Assembly (NCBI RefSeq): GCF_030704685.1
Contig: NZ_JAUZDX010000025.1
Span: forward strand, 22,319 to 86,318
Reading direction: 5' to 3'
Length of the DNA stretch: 64,000 nt
Origin: Acidovorax sp. A1169
GTDB taxonomy: Bacteria > Pseudomonadota > Gammaproteobacteria > Burkholderiales > Burkholderiaceae_C
Shown here: positions 50,279 through 60,054 of the stretch, one piece after another
How positions within the stretch are numbered: the first letter of the stretch is position 1
How the letters are laid out: each line of letters starts with the position of its first letter
Program-made: the position numbers and the translations under genes
The notes under the pieces: generated by a model
Database searches by the model: none
Told to the model about the DNA's origin: nothing
Seen by the model: the letters and a program-made list of their open reading frames with translations, nothing else

Positions 50279-52699
50279 TCAGAATTTGTAGAGCAGGTCG
50301 AACGCGGTGCGCACGATGCGCTCGTTCACCCCGTCGTAGGGGCGGCGGGTGACGGACACGGCCAGCCCCAGCTCGAAGGTGTCGTTCATGCGCAGGCGCT
50401 GGCCGTAGCCCACGGTGGCCACGTCGCCGGTGCCGTAGCCGCGCTGCGTGTACGCGCCCACGCCCAGCTGCAGGCGCTGGCGCCATTCGGTCTGGTAGTG
50501 GCGGTACAGCACGTGCGACACATCCAGCGTGGGCAGCACGAACAGGTCGGACTCGGGCGCGAAGTACGGCCCGCCGGGCTGGCTGTTGCGCGAGTGCGAG
50601 AGCTCCAGCACAGCATCGGCAACCACGCCGTAGCGCGTGAAGAGGCGCTCGCGCCCCACCACGCCCACGGCCGTGCGGCGGTTGCCGTCGGAGTAGTCGA
50701 GCGCGCCCAGCGACAGGTTCCACTCGCGCCGCTCGTTGGCGCGCCAGCGCAGGCCTGCCGTGGCGCTGTTGGCCGTAATGTCGCTGCGCAGCGCGCGCAG
50801 CGGCGTGTCGCGCGACAGGCGCTCGGCCGCGCCGCTCACCTGCCAGTGGTCGCTGAAATCGTGGCGCCCCTCCAACCGCAGGCCCGTGCGCTGGCCGTGG
50901 CCAATGTCGTGGGTGGAGAGCTCGCCCTCCAGCGTGTTGTCGCGCACCCGCCACTCGGCCCCTGCGCGCAGGCTGCGGTGCAGGCCGCGCCCCTCGGCAA
51001 AGTCGCCGCTGCCAAAGCCGTGGCCGGCAAACAGGCGCCAGTCGTCGGCGAGAGGCGCGCTGTAGCCCACGGTGTCGATGCCGTAGTCGCCATTGCCGAT
51101 GGTGGGGTTGGGGCTGGACGACAGGCCGCGGTAGCCCGAGATGCGCAGCTCGGGCATGCGGTAGACGCGGCGCAGGCGGTCCAGCCGCTGCGCCTGGCGG
51201 TTTTCGGGGTAGCGCGCCATCACGTCGTCGGCCAGCGCATCGGCCTGCCCCCACTCCTGCAGGTCCAGCGCGGTAAAGCCCTGCTGCAGCGCGAGCCCCA
51301 GCGCGCGAGGCTCCATGGCCTCGACCAGCTTGAGTTCTTCTTCGGCCCGGCGCGGCCAGGCGCGGCCCCGGTACACGCCCGCCAAAGCGATGCGTGCACC
51401 CAGGTGGCCGGGGGCCATGGCCACCATGCGCTCGAAGCGCAGCTGCGCCTCGGGCGTGTCGTCTGCAAAGCTGTGCGCCTGCGCCGCCATCATGGCGGCG
51501 CCGGGCCAGGCCCCCTGCCCCGCCGGCAGCCGGGCAAGTGCCTGCGCCGTGCGGTCGGCCAGGGCCACGGCCTGGTCCATGGCCTCGGTTTCCACCAGTG
51601 CGTAGAACAGGCCGGTGGTATCGATCACGCTGCCCGCAGGGGTGGCCGGGTCGGCCTGGCTGCGCGCCAGCAGCTCGCTGTAGAGCAGGCGCGCGGCCTC
51701 GGCCTGGCGCAGGTACAGGTAGGCACCGGCGGCCCAGCGCAACGCATAGTCGGGCACGGGCACGCCTTCGCGCCGCAGGGCCTCGTACTCGGCCACGGCA
51801 TCGGCCATGCGGGCGCGCACGGTGAGCGCGCCGATGCGGTCCACACGCATGCGCTGCACATCGCGGGCAGCGTCGGGGTCAGCGCGCCAGGTGGTCAGCG
51901 CGCGTTCGTAGTGCAGCAGCGCCCGGTCGGCCAGCGCAAAGCGCTCGCCCTCGCTGCGCGTGGGCGAAAATGACAGCCTCACCAGCTCGGCCCCGATGTC
52001 GGCCTGCAGCCGGCGCTGCTGCGCGGTGTTCATGAGCGCGGGGCGCGCATCCACCAGCTGCTGTGCCTGCGTTGGCAGGCCGGCCGACTGCAGCGCATCG
52101 GCATAGGCCACCTGCACGGCGTTGTCGTCAGGGGCCAGCGAGCGGGCGCGGCTCACTTCGGCGAGTGCGGCGTAAAAGCGGCGCGCGGCGGTGTGCACAT
52201 AGGCCAGGGCCAGGCGGCGCTGCGCCACCATGGGCGCATCGGCCACCAGGGCCAGGGCCTGGGCCAGCGCCTGCTCGTCGCGCCCCGCGTCGGCCAGCAC
52301 CTGCACCTCGCCAATGCGCAGCTGCGCATCGCCCGGCGCCAGGGCCAGCGCGCGGGCGTACACGGCCAGTGCCTCATCCCATTCGCGCAGGTTGCGGTGG
52401 GCGCGTGCCACGGTGCCCAGCGTGCTCACCGGCAGCACGCGCTGCAGGCCATGCTGGCGGTACACCTGCACCACCTCGCCGTCGAGCCCGGCCCAGCCGG
52501 CGATGTCGATCCAGTCGGCAACCCGGCGCGCGCCATCGGCCGCCAGAACAGGCTGCCCGCGCAGGAAAGCCAGGGCAGGCGTCGTGTCACCCTCGCGCGC
52601 GCGCCGAACCATGGCGTCGTAGTCGGCGTCCAACAGCGGAGATGCGTGCGCCAGCGCACAAAGAATGGCGCAGGAGGCCAGGGCGGCCTTCAACGCCAT
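50279..52699 (-). CDS. pgaA: Poly-beta-1,6-GlcNAc export porin PgaA
   Basis: This 806-residue outer-membrane exporter has a signal peptide (MALKAALASCAILCALAHAS), about 450 residues of TPR-like repeats in the periplasm (e.g. NLREWDEALAVYARALALAP, RRFYAALAEVSRARSLAPDD) and a C-terminal beta-barrel (from about 520, LRISGYRGLSSSPNPTIGNG) ending in an aromatic residue (FDLLYKF). The ATG at 52699 is chosen because it begins the signal peptide; a TTG at 52741 is the longest in-frame start. It leads the pga operon. Confidence 0.92.
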   Translation of the reverse strand: MALKAALASCAILCALAHASPLLDADYDAMVRRAREGDTTPALAFLRGQPVLAADGARRVADWIDIAGWAGLDGEVVQVYRQHGLQRVLPVSTLGTVARAHRNLREWDEALAVYARALALAPGDAQLRIGEVQVLADAGRDEQALAQALALVADAPMVAQRRLALAYVHTAARRFYAALAEVSRARSLAPDDNAVQVAYADALQSAGLPTQAQQLVDARPALMNTAQQRRLQADIGAELVRLSFSPTRSEGERFALADRALLHYERALTTWRADPDAARDVQRMRVDRIGALTVRARMADAVAEYEALRREGVPVPDYALRWAAGAYLYLRQAEAARLLYSELLARSQADPATPAGSVIDTTGLFYALVETEAMDQAVALADRTAQALARLPAGQGAWPGAAMMAAQAHSFADDTPEAQLRFERMVAMAPGHLGARIALAGVYRGRAWPRRAEEELKLVEAMEPRALGLALQQGFTALDLQEWGQADALADDVMARYPENRQAQRLDRLRRVYRMPELRISGYRGLSSSPNPTIGNGDYGIDTVGYSAPLADDWRLFAGHGFGSGDFAEGRGLHRSLRAGAEWRVRDNTLEGELSTHDIGHGQRTGLRLEGRHDFSDHWQVSGAAERLSRDTPLRALRSDITANSATAGLRWRANERREWNLSLGALDYSDGNRRTAVGVVGRERLFTRYGVVADAVLELSHSRNSQPGGPYFAPESDLFVLPTLDVSHVLYRHYQTEWRQRLQLGVGAYTQRGYGTGDVATVGYGQRLRMNDTFELGLAVSVTRRPYDGVNERIVRTAFDLLYKF

Positions 52700-52950
52700 C
52701 CCGGCGGGACCGGGCACATAGCGCGCAGCGGCTAGCACCAACCGGCTTCAGGGGCGAAGTCTTGAAGGGATCGAAGGAGGCAGCAGCCAGGCGCAGACGT
52801 GGCAGGCACAGGGGCCCGCGCTGCACATGCTGAAAGCAGGGAGATGAATAGCATCAGCCATGGTGGCCGATGAGGGGATGGGGTGCTGTAGCTGGGCGGG
52901 CCGCACCCTTGTCAGGAAACAGGCCATGGCCCCGCACCCGCTGCACAGGG

Positions 52951-53976
52951 CTATTTTTGCGGTATCGCAATCGGCCCGCCCCCGCCGGGCTTCTTACCGT
53001 CACCCACGGGGTTTTCACCAAACGCCACCTTCTCGCTGCTCGAGGAGTTCATCACAGCGATGGTGAAGGGCTTGAGCGGCATGAAGTCGAAATCCTTCTC
53101 CATCACCAGGTAGCGCGGAATGTTCTGGCCGCCCAGCAGGGCGCTGCTGCCCATCTGCACCTGGCGAAAGCGCCGGCTGGCCGGGTTGGCGGCCTGAAGG
53201 CGCCTGAGCTCGCGCGCGGGCAGACCCGTGCGCGGCTGCACAAAATCGCGCTTGGCCGTAAAGCGCACCCAGACGGAGCCGCCGGTAGGGATGGCGGTGG
53301 AGTTGACGCTGACCGACTCCAGCACGCTGCCCAGCGGGCTGCGGGGCGTGGGCGGGCCGATGATGTTCAGCCGCAGCTCCAGCTGGAGCGAGGTCTCGCT
53401 GCCCTGGTTCTTCACCAGCACCTCGATATCGCGTTTGGAGCCCGCAATCGCCCGGAAATCCATGAACTTCAGGTTCGAGAAGGGGCTGGCGTCGCCCTCC
53501 TGCCACTGCGGCGCCATGTTGGGTGCCTGGGCACTTTCCCAGACGAAGCTGTTGTCGTCTTCGTTGGACTCTGGCACGGCGAAGTACGGATCGGCCTTGA
53601 ACCGAAAGCCCCGCTTCACCCCGAGATCCGCCTTGCTGATGTCTTTGGGCAGCTGCATCGAGAAGCCCTTGACGAACGCTTCCGAGGCCGGGTATGCGCC
53701 CAAGCCGTCAACCTCGTAGAGCGTGAACGGCGTAGACCCCGATGCAGAAGCCGCTGTGGGCCCCGGGAACACCTGAAATGACACCTTGAACGGCCCCGCC
53801 GCTGCCGTCGGTTTTTGCGGATCGAGCGCGCGCAACTTGGGGTCCCACTTGGTGTCGGCATTGGCGTTGACCACCGTGACGTGGGCAAACCAGGGCTGCT
53901 CGGGGTCGTAGCACGGCATGCCGGGCGTTGCCTCTTCCAGGCCATCAAAAAAGATCCGCAGGTTGGATAGCGCCAT
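52951..53976 (-). CDS. Hypothetical protein with CARDB-like features (341 aa)
   Basis: I do not recognise a named family. It starts MALSNLRIFFDGLEEATPGM behind AAGGAG and has no signal peptide. Sections such as AHVTVVNANADTKWDPKLRA, ESNEDDNSFVWESAQ, RDIEVLVKNQGSETSLQLEL and SVWVRFTAKRDF resemble the N-terminal strand pairs of CARDB/Ig-like domains (VKNQG, DNS). It ends in a Gly/Pro-rich tail (GDGKKPGGGG). It lies 250 bp upstream of the pga operon, in the same direction. A link to the exopolysaccharide is only positional. Confidence 0.6.
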   Translation of the reverse strand: MALSNLRIFFDGLEEATPGMPCYDPEQPWFAHVTVVNANADTKWDPKLRALDPQKPTAAAGPFKVSFQVFPGPTAASASGSTPFTLYEVDGLGAYPASEAFVKGFSMQLPKDISKADLGVKRGFRFKADPYFAVPESNEDDNSFVWESAQAPNMAPQWQEGDASPFSNLKFMDFRAIAGSKRDIEVLVKNQGSETSLQLELRLNIIGPPTPRSPLGSVLESVSVNSTAIPTGGSVWVRFTAKRDFVQPRTGLPARELRRLQAANPASRRFRQVQMGSSALLGGQNIPRYLVMEKDFDFMPLKPFTIAVMNSSSSEKVAFGENPVGDGKKPGGGGPIAIPQK

Positions 53977-54136
53977 GGAGCTCCTTCGTCATCGGTGGTG
54001 GTGGGAGGGACGCATGTTTGCACACGCAGCCGCCTGCGGCAAGCCCGGCGCGGCGTGCGCAGAGCGTGTCAGGGCTCCACGCGCTCGGCGCCAAGAGCGG
54101 CCAACAAGACGCGCCAACCACTCCACACGAGTTTTG

Positions 54137-56278
54137 CTAGCCGCCAGCCTTGCCGATGGCGGCATGCAGCATCTGCGGCGTGCAGGGCTTGGGCAGCACG
54201 TCAAAGCCCAGCTGCGAGATGCTGGCCAGTTGCTCGGCATACCCTGTCATCAGCAGCACCCGCTGCGCAGGCCACTTCTCGCGGATGTGCCTGGCCAGCC
54301 CCTCGCCGTTGAGCTCGCCGGGCATCATCACATCGGTCAGCACCAGGTCCGGGCGCTGGCCCTCATCCAGCAGGTAGATGGCCTTGTCGGCGCGGTCGAC
54401 CCGGGTGACGGTGCAGCCCAGCGACTGCAGCAGGGGCACCAGCGACTCGGCCACCTCGTCGTTGTCTTCCACCACCAGCAGGCGCATGCCCAGCGGCTTG
54501 AACGAGGTGTCTGCGGCGGGCTCGTCCCCAGGCGCCCTGGGGGCCGTGCTGGGCAGGTACAGGCTGATCGTGGTGCCCTTGCCCAGCTCGCTGGCTATTT
54601 GCGCGTAGCCGCCCACCCCCTGGCAAAAGCCGTACACCTGGCTCAGGCCAAGGCCTGTGCCTTCGCCCACGGGCTTGGTGGTGAAGAAGGGTTCGAACAC
54701 CTTGTCCAGATCGTCCGGAGCAATGCCGCTGCCCGTGTCGGACACTTCGATGACGACCATCTCGGTCTCCTGGTCCTGCGCCCCGACCCGCTGGCGCCCG
54801 GCATTGCGCACGTGGATGGACAGGGCACCGCCCGTGGGCATCGCGTCGCGCGCATTGATGCCCAGGTTGAGCAGCGCCAGCTCCAGCTCGCTCATGTCCA
54901 GAAACACGGGCGCGGTCGAAGGGTCCACCTGGACATCCAGCTGCACGCGGCTGCCCATGACCGGAACCAGCAGATCCTGGATCGCCGGGAGCTTGTGCTG
55001 CAGCTGCACATACTCGGCCACCAGGGGCTGGCGCCGCGAGAAGGCCAGCAACTGGCGGGTGAGGTTGGTGGCCGACTTCACGGCCCGGGCAATGGATTCG
55101 ATCTGCCGCAGGGCCGACTCTGGCGCCGTGCGCTTGAGCAGGTGCAGGTTGTTGCTGATCACCATCAGCGCGTTGTTGAAGTCGTGCGCCACGCCACCGG
55201 TCAACCGGCCCAGCGCCTCGAGCTTTTGCGCCTGGCGCAGCGCCTCTTCGGCACGCTGGCGGCTTTCGGTCTCACGCTCCAGGTCCTGCAGCGTGTTGTG
55301 CGCAGCAAGGGCGCTTTGCAGCGCCGTCCTCGCCGTGATGACCAGCGCGGCCACCGGCAGCGCCCCCATGGCGAACAGCAGCGCCAACTGTTGAAAGAGC
55401 TCGCGCAGCGGCACATTCAGTCGCATCGCCGTGGCAACGTACAAAGGGTAGGTGCCCACTTTGCGAAACGCAATGACCCGTTCCTTGAGGTCTAGCGTCG
55501 ATATGCCCTGCAGGCGTCCCACCTCATCGCCGGCACGCAGTCGCTGCATCACCGGCGCATCGGGCTGCAGCTTGCCAGGCATTGTGGCGCTATAGGGCCA
55601 GCGGGTATAGACCGAGCCGTCATCCCGGAAAAGCGTGACCGCCAGGTTCGGCTCGTCCGCCACCAGGTCGCCATAGAAATCGTGGAAGTAGGAAGTGAGC
55701 AGCGCCACGTTGATGACCCCGCCAAACTTGCCAGTGTCGTCCTCGAAGGGGATACTGACATTCAGCACCCGCTCGTTGGACGTGCGGGTCACGATCGGCC
55801 TGGACAGATGGGGCCCCGTGCGGCCCTGCAGGTGGTGCTGAAAATACTCCCCGTCGGACATATCGACCCGCGGAAACGGGAACAGGCGGCTGCTTGCGAT
55901 GGGGCGGCCTCGCGCATCCAGGATGAGGATGGACTGGATCTGGGGCTGGTCCACGCTGCGCTTGCGCAGCTCTTCGTGCAGGAAGGCCTCGATGCTGCGC
56001 AAAGCCAGCGGGTTCTTGCCGTTGACCAGCGAGAAGGCCTTTTCCGCGACCGCCTCGGACGTGGCCATGACCTTGGAGGCATGCTCGTGCGCAACGCGAA
56101 GGGAGCGGGACACCCGGGCGTCGGTTTCGTCCGTGGCCCGCAGGAACCCGACGACCCCGAAGATGGCATAGATCACCAGGGGAACCGCCACGCTCAGAAC
56201 CGCCATCCGGCGAAGCCAGCGCACCGATTCTGCCGCCTCTTTGGAGCCCTTGTTGCTGGCTCTTTTCATTGTCCACAT
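54137..56278 (-). CDS. Hybrid sensor histidine kinase with C-terminal receiver domain
   Basis: This 713-residue membrane kinase starts MWTMKRASNKG behind CAGGAAC. It has two helices (about residues 22-45 and 296-318) around a dCache-like periplasmic sensor (about 50-290: LRSIEAFLHEELRKRSVDQP, GEYFQHHLQGRTGPHLSRPI). A HisKA domain follows with His365 (GGVAHDFNNALM), then the ATPase domain (NLGINARDAMPTGG, GTGLGLSQVYGF). The receiver domain (about 600-713) has acceptor Asp649 (LVLTDVMMPGE) and Lys in VLPKP. The architecture is that of two-component hybrids that pass phosphate to a separate regulator. No partner is adjacent, so its target is unknown. Confidence 0.92.
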   Translation of the reverse strand: MWTMKRASNKGSKEAAESVRWLRRMAVLSVAVPLVIYAIFGVVGFLRATDETDARVSRSLRVAHEHASKVMATSEAVAEKAFSLVNGKNPLALRSIEAFLHEELRKRSVDQPQIQSILILDARGRPIASSRLFPFPRVDMSDGEYFQHHLQGRTGPHLSRPIVTRTSNERVLNVSIPFEDDTGKFGGVINVALLTSYFHDFYGDLVADEPNLAVTLFRDDGSVYTRWPYSATMPGKLQPDAPVMQRLRAGDEVGRLQGISTLDLKERVIAFRKVGTYPLYVATAMRLNVPLRELFQQLALLFAMGALPVAALVITARTALQSALAAHNTLQDLERETESRQRAEEALRQAQKLEALGRLTGGVAHDFNNALMVISNNLHLLKRTAPESALRQIESIARAVKSATNLTRQLLAFSRRQPLVAEYVQLQHKLPAIQDLLVPVMGSRVQLDVQVDPSTAPVFLDMSELELALLNLGINARDAMPTGGALSIHVRNAGRQRVGAQDQETEMVVIEVSDTGSGIAPDDLDKVFEPFFTTKPVGEGTGLGLSQVYGFCQGVGGYAQIASELGKGTTISLYLPSTAPRAPGDEPAADTSFKPLGMRLLVVEDNDEVAESLVPLLQSLGCTVTRVDRADKAIYLLDEGQRPDLVLTDVMMPGELNGEGLARHIREKWPAQRVLLMTGYAEQLASISQLGFDVLPKPCTPQMLHAAIGKAGG

Positions 56279-56499
56279 AGCTTGTTCCTGGGGATCGGGT
56301 CCATGAAATTCACCACCGGTGGATGCGCCCGGCGCCAACGCCATGCTCCACGCGCAAGAGGCCGCCGCAAAAGTGCATCGGCCACGCAGATCCCTGTTGC
56401 CTTGCGCCATTGGTCCAACATTGCTGCGTACCGCATGGCGACCGGCGGGTATGAATAATAACTTGAAGGTCGCATTTTTGCCGCCCGCATGGCACAAGC

Positions 56500-59139
56500 C
56501 TATGCGGCGCCAGAAGGTCTTTCAGCGCTCTCGGCGCGGGCCCACAGGCTTGCGAGTTCTGCAGCCGTCTGCGGCTTGCCGTACAGGTAGCCCTGCAGCT
56601 CGTTCACGCCCAGGCCCTGCAGCAGGTCGGCCTGCGTGGGCGTCTCGACCCCCTCGGCCACCACGCGCTTGTCCAGCGCCTTGGCCAGGGCCACAATGGC
56701 GGTGGCAATGGCCAATGCGGGGCGCTCGACGCCAAAGGCAAACACGAAGCTCTTGTCGATCTTGAGCGTATCGAACGGCAGGCGGTTGAGGTAGCGCATG
56801 GCCGAGTAGCCCACGCCGAAGTCGTCCAGCGCAATCGCCACGCCGTGGGCGCGTAGCGCCGCCAGACGCGTGACGGCGGCATCCACGTCCTGGATCAGCG
56901 CGCCCTCGGTGATCTCCAGCTCCAGCTCGCCGGGGCGGATGCCGAACTCCTGCAGCAGCGCGTGCAGCGCTGCGGGAAACGCCGGGTCGGCCAGTTGCAC
57001 GGGCGAGAGGTTGACCGACATATGCCGCACGGGCACCAGCGGGTCGGCACGCCACAGCGCAAACTGCTGCAGCGCCTGGCGCAGCACCCACAGGCCCAGC
57101 TCGATGATGAAGCCGGACTCTTCGGCCAGCGCAATGAAGGTGTCGGGCGAGACCAGCCCCTTGTCGGGGTGGCGCCAGCGCAGCAGTGCCTCGACCGAGG
57201 CGATCTGGCGGTCATTCGCCCGCACGCGCGGCTGGAACACCACGAACATCTGCTGCCCGGCCAGCGCGTGGCGCAGGTCGTGGCGCAGCGCCAGCCGCCC
57301 GGCCTGCTCTGCGGCCAGCGCGGGCTCGAACTCCACCAGCACATTGCGGCCCGTGCCCTTGGCGGTGTACATGGCCAGGTCGGCGTGCTTGAGCAGTTCG
57401 TCCTGCGAGGTGCCATGCGCGGGGTACTGCGCCATGCCCAGGCTGGCCGCCAGGGGCAGCAGGCGCGGGGGCACGCTGTACGGCACCCGCACGGCCTGCA
57501 TGACCGATTCGATATCGGCGCGCAGCGCAGCCTGCGCGTCTGCGGGCAGCACGAAGACGAACTCGTCGCCCCCTGGGCGGGCCACGGCCAGTGCGCGGGG
57601 GCCTATGCAGTTGCGCAGGCGGACCGCCACCTCGCGCAGCACGCAGTCCCCCACGTCGTGCCCATAGGCATCGTTGATCTCCTTGAAACCATCGAGGTCC
57701 ATGTACACCACAGCAAAGGGCGTTGCGGCTTGCGCCTGCACCAGCCGGTCAACAGCCTCGACCAGCCCGAAGCGGTTGAGCAGGCCCGTCAGGCTGTCGC
57801 GCGTGGCGCGTTCACGCAGTTGCTGCTCGTGCTGCTCGGCGTGCAGGGCCACGGCCAGCCGCTGGCCCAGTGCGGCCAGCTCGCGCCCGGCGCGCCCCTC
57901 GGGTGCCGGCGGGCGCTCCAGGCGCAGCCACACCCGCTGGGTGCCGGTGTGCGCAACGGGCAGGTCGTGCCTGGGCCCTTCGCCCCCCGCCGGGTCGAGC
58001 CCCTCCCCTGCCTGCAGCAAGCCCGCGTCGCGCGGCGCACCAGCCTCGCGCTGCGCCAGCGTTCCATCGGCCGCCAGGGACAGCACCAGCGGCCGGGGCG
58101 CACCGGCCGGCCACTGCACCACACCCACCGGCGCGCCACCCGCCTGGGCGTTCAGGTGCGCGAGCATCAGGTGCACCACCTCGGTGAACGGGCGCTGCCC
58201 GATGATGGCCTGGTCCATCTGCGCGAGCACGCGCACGAGCGCAAGGTCGCGCCCCACCTCTTCGGTCATGGCGTTGAAGGAGTCGGCCAGGTCGGTGAAT
58301 TCGTTGCGCCTGCCGGCGATCTGCACCCTGCGCGTGAAATCGCCCTCCAGCACCGCGCGCGTGCCCGAGGTGAGCGCATCCAGCGGGCGGGTCAGCCTGC
58401 GCAGTACCACCGAGCTGCTCACCAGCGCGAGCAAAAATGCGATGGCGGCCACATTGCCCACCAAGGCCGCCACGCCAATGGGCAGGTAGCGCCGCACGTC
58501 CGGCTGCAAGGTGGTGGTGATGGTCCAGGCCGGCGCATCGAAATAGGGCGTGAAGAAGATCTCGCGCTGCGTGCGCACCTCGTTGGCGGCCTGCCCCTCT
58601 ACCCCCTGGCAGAAGGGTGCAGACAACTGCGGGCCCGAAAAGCAGATGCGATGCGTGCCCGACTGCGCGTTCTCCCACAGGTAGTCTGCGGTGAACCGGC
58701 CGCGCACCACGGCGCCTGCAAAGGGCACGATCAATTCCACGGTGGGCGCCACCCCGGGCTGTGGGGCGCCCACCACGCGCAAGGTGCTGCGGCCCTGTGG
58801 CATCGGCGCAAGCTCCGCCGGGAAAAGCCGGTCCACACTGGCAAAGACGCTCTCGAGCGGCTGGTCCAGCGGCACCGGCCCGGGGCCCTGGCCGGAGGGC
58901 AGGCCGTGCACATGCAGCAGGCTTTCTGCGGCGCGCAGCCGGTCGATGAGGTTGATGCCCACGGCCTTGGCCAGCTCGCCACTGAGCTGCGCTGCAGACT
59001 GCTGCACGACGTACTCCGTGAGCTGGTAGGCCAGCAGCGTCATGGCCCCCACCGGCACCGCCACCAGCACGAAGAACGTGGCCAGCAGCTGGCGACCCAC
59101 GCGGCTGTGCAGGATGGCATGGGCCGGACTCAGGCGCAT
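56500..59139 (-). CDS. Membrane GGDEF-EAL protein (c-di-GMP enzyme)
   Basis: This 879-residue protein has an N-terminal helix (about 18-40), a periplasmic sensor, a second helix (about 222-246), a HAMP domain (about 247-300), an unassigned GAF-like region (about 305-440), GGDEF (about 445-600; GGDEF at 523-527) and EAL (about 615-870; EAL at 650-652, with DDFGVGYSAMRYL). Both active-site signatures are intact, so it may make or degrade c-di-GMP; no RxxD I-site precedes GGDEF. It starts right after the pilin-like gene's stop. The PgaC/PgaD synthase nearby is a family known to respond to c-di-GMP. Confidence 0.93.
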   Translation of the reverse strand: MRLSPAHAILHSRVGRQLLATFFVLVAVPVGAMTLLAYQLTEYVVQQSAAQLSGELAKAVGINLIDRLRAAESLLHVHGLPSGQGPGPVPLDQPLESVFASVDRLFPAELAPMPQGRSTLRVVGAPQPGVAPTVELIVPFAGAVVRGRFTADYLWENAQSGTHRICFSGPQLSAPFCQGVEGQAANEVRTQREIFFTPYFDAPAWTITTTLQPDVRRYLPIGVAALVGNVAAIAFLLALVSSSVVLRRLTRPLDALTSGTRAVLEGDFTRRVQIAGRRNEFTDLADSFNAMTEEVGRDLALVRVLAQMDQAIIGQRPFTEVVHLMLAHLNAQAGGAPVGVVQWPAGAPRPLVLSLAADGTLAQREAGAPRDAGLLQAGEGLDPAGGEGPRHDLPVAHTGTQRVWLRLERPPAPEGRAGRELAALGQRLAVALHAEQHEQQLRERATRDSLTGLLNRFGLVEAVDRLVQAQAATPFAVVYMDLDGFKEINDAYGHDVGDCVLREVAVRLRNCIGPRALAVARPGGDEFVFVLPADAQAALRADIESVMQAVRVPYSVPPRLLPLAASLGMAQYPAHGTSQDELLKHADLAMYTAKGTGRNVLVEFEPALAAEQAGRLALRHDLRHALAGQQMFVVFQPRVRANDRQIASVEALLRWRHPDKGLVSPDTFIALAEESGFIIELGLWVLRQALQQFALWRADPLVPVRHMSVNLSPVQLADPAFPAALHALLQEFGIRPGELELEITEGALIQDVDAAVTRLAALRAHGVAIALDDFGVGYSAMRYLNRLPFDTLKIDKSFVFAFGVERPALAIATAIVALAKALDKRVVAEGVETPTQADLLQGLGVNELQGYLYGKPQTAAELASLWARAESAERPSGAA

Positions 59140-59610
59140 TCAGTAATCCTCGGCGACGCCGATGAAGCTCCCGTTGTTGGCGCGGATGATGTCATCGCGG
59201 CTGGCCTTGGCGGTCAACGGCGTCTGGCTCGCGCCATCAGGCCCCATGCTGTACAGGTCATAGTCGCTGTTGAGCGGGTGCAGCGACTTGTCCTTTCGCT
59301 TTTGGCCGACCTTGGCGCCATCCATCGACAGGTAGCGATAGGGGTTGCCCCATGGGTCCAGCCGGGTAAAGGGCAGATCGGCCAGGCTTGCCGGGAATAC
59401 GTGCTTGAAGTTGACGTACCGGTCCAGCATGGCGCTGATTTCCAGGATGTCTTTTTTGGCAGCGGCGACCTTGGCGCGTTCGATGTACGCCTTGTAGCTG
59501 GGCATGGCCACTGCCGAAAGCACCCCGATCAGCGTGACCGTGATCAGCAGCTCCAGCAGCGTCACCCCCAGCGCACGCAGGGCCCTTCGATGGGCGCTGC
59601 CCAGTCTCAT
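59140..59610 (-). CDS. GspG-like type IV pilin/pseudopilin
   Basis: This 156-residue protein from the ATG at 59610 (GAAGGTG upstream) has the prepilin signal RALRALG-VTLLELLITVTLI, with Glu at position 5 of the mature protein. The globular part has the GspG-type sequence FTRLDPWGNPYRYLSMDG and DYDLYSMGPDGAS, as in type II secretion major pseudopilins. No other secretion genes are near, so it is an orphan. Its TGA is followed directly by the ATG of the GGDEF-EAL gene, so the two are coupled. Confidence 0.85.
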   Translation of the reverse strand: MRLGSAHRRALRALGVTLLELLITVTLIGVLSAVAMPSYKAYIERAKVAAAKKDILEISAMLDRYVNFKHVFPASLADLPFTRLDPWGNPYRYLSMDGAKVGQKRKDKSLHPLNSDYDLYSMGPDGASQTPLTAKASRDDIIRANNGSFIGVAEDY

Positions 59611-59783
59611 GACCCGGCACCTTCGCAAAATGCGGTGCCCGACACAGGAAACAGGGCCGCAACGCAGACCGTGCATGGCGTGCCCGGACGCGCCAAGGCA
59701 CCAGTCTCGCTAACATTTTGTTTCATGGCGCATGATATTCCACGCCGTGTTCTCGCCTGCGTAGGACGGATTCGGCGAATCGG

Positions 59784-60046
59784 CTACCCAGGCACGAACA
59801 GCAGTTGCCCACCCTGCGCCGGCCGGTAGGCAAAGCGCCCCGTCTGCACCACCTTGCCGCCCACGCGCGCGGCCCAGGTGTAGTCGCCCACGCGGGTGCC
59901 GGCGTTGCCAAAGTCGCTGGGGTAGTCACGGTGCCGGCCCGCTCGCCGCCGCCCTGGGGCTGGGCCGTGGCGGTGGTCGTCTGGCCGCCGGGCATGGCGA
60001 CGGTGAACTCCACCGGCGCCTGCCGCGCCGCCATCTTGTCGCTCAC
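59784..60046 (-). pseudogene. Small gene with internal frameshift after the yjjJ-like gene
   Basis: Translation from GTG 60046 (VSDKMAARQAPVEFTVAMPG, GQTTTATAQPQGG) loses sense near 59935-59955, a G-rich stretch. A different frame then continues AGRHRDYPSDFGNAGTRVGD, YTWAARVGGKVVQTGRFAYR to a stop at 59784. Together they would make one protein of about 87 residues. The family is not recognised. It starts about nine bases after the yjjJ-like stop, so it was probably in that operon. A single-base sequencing error is an alternative explanation. Confidence 0.55.
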
Positions 60047-60054
60047 CCGCCACC

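Noticed and set aside
47119..59829. Very long plus-strand open frames opposite pgaABCD, the hybrid kinase and the GGDEF-EAL gene
   Set aside because: They are antisense shadows of GC-rich genes, with Arg/Ala/His/Gly-biased composition and no family motifs.
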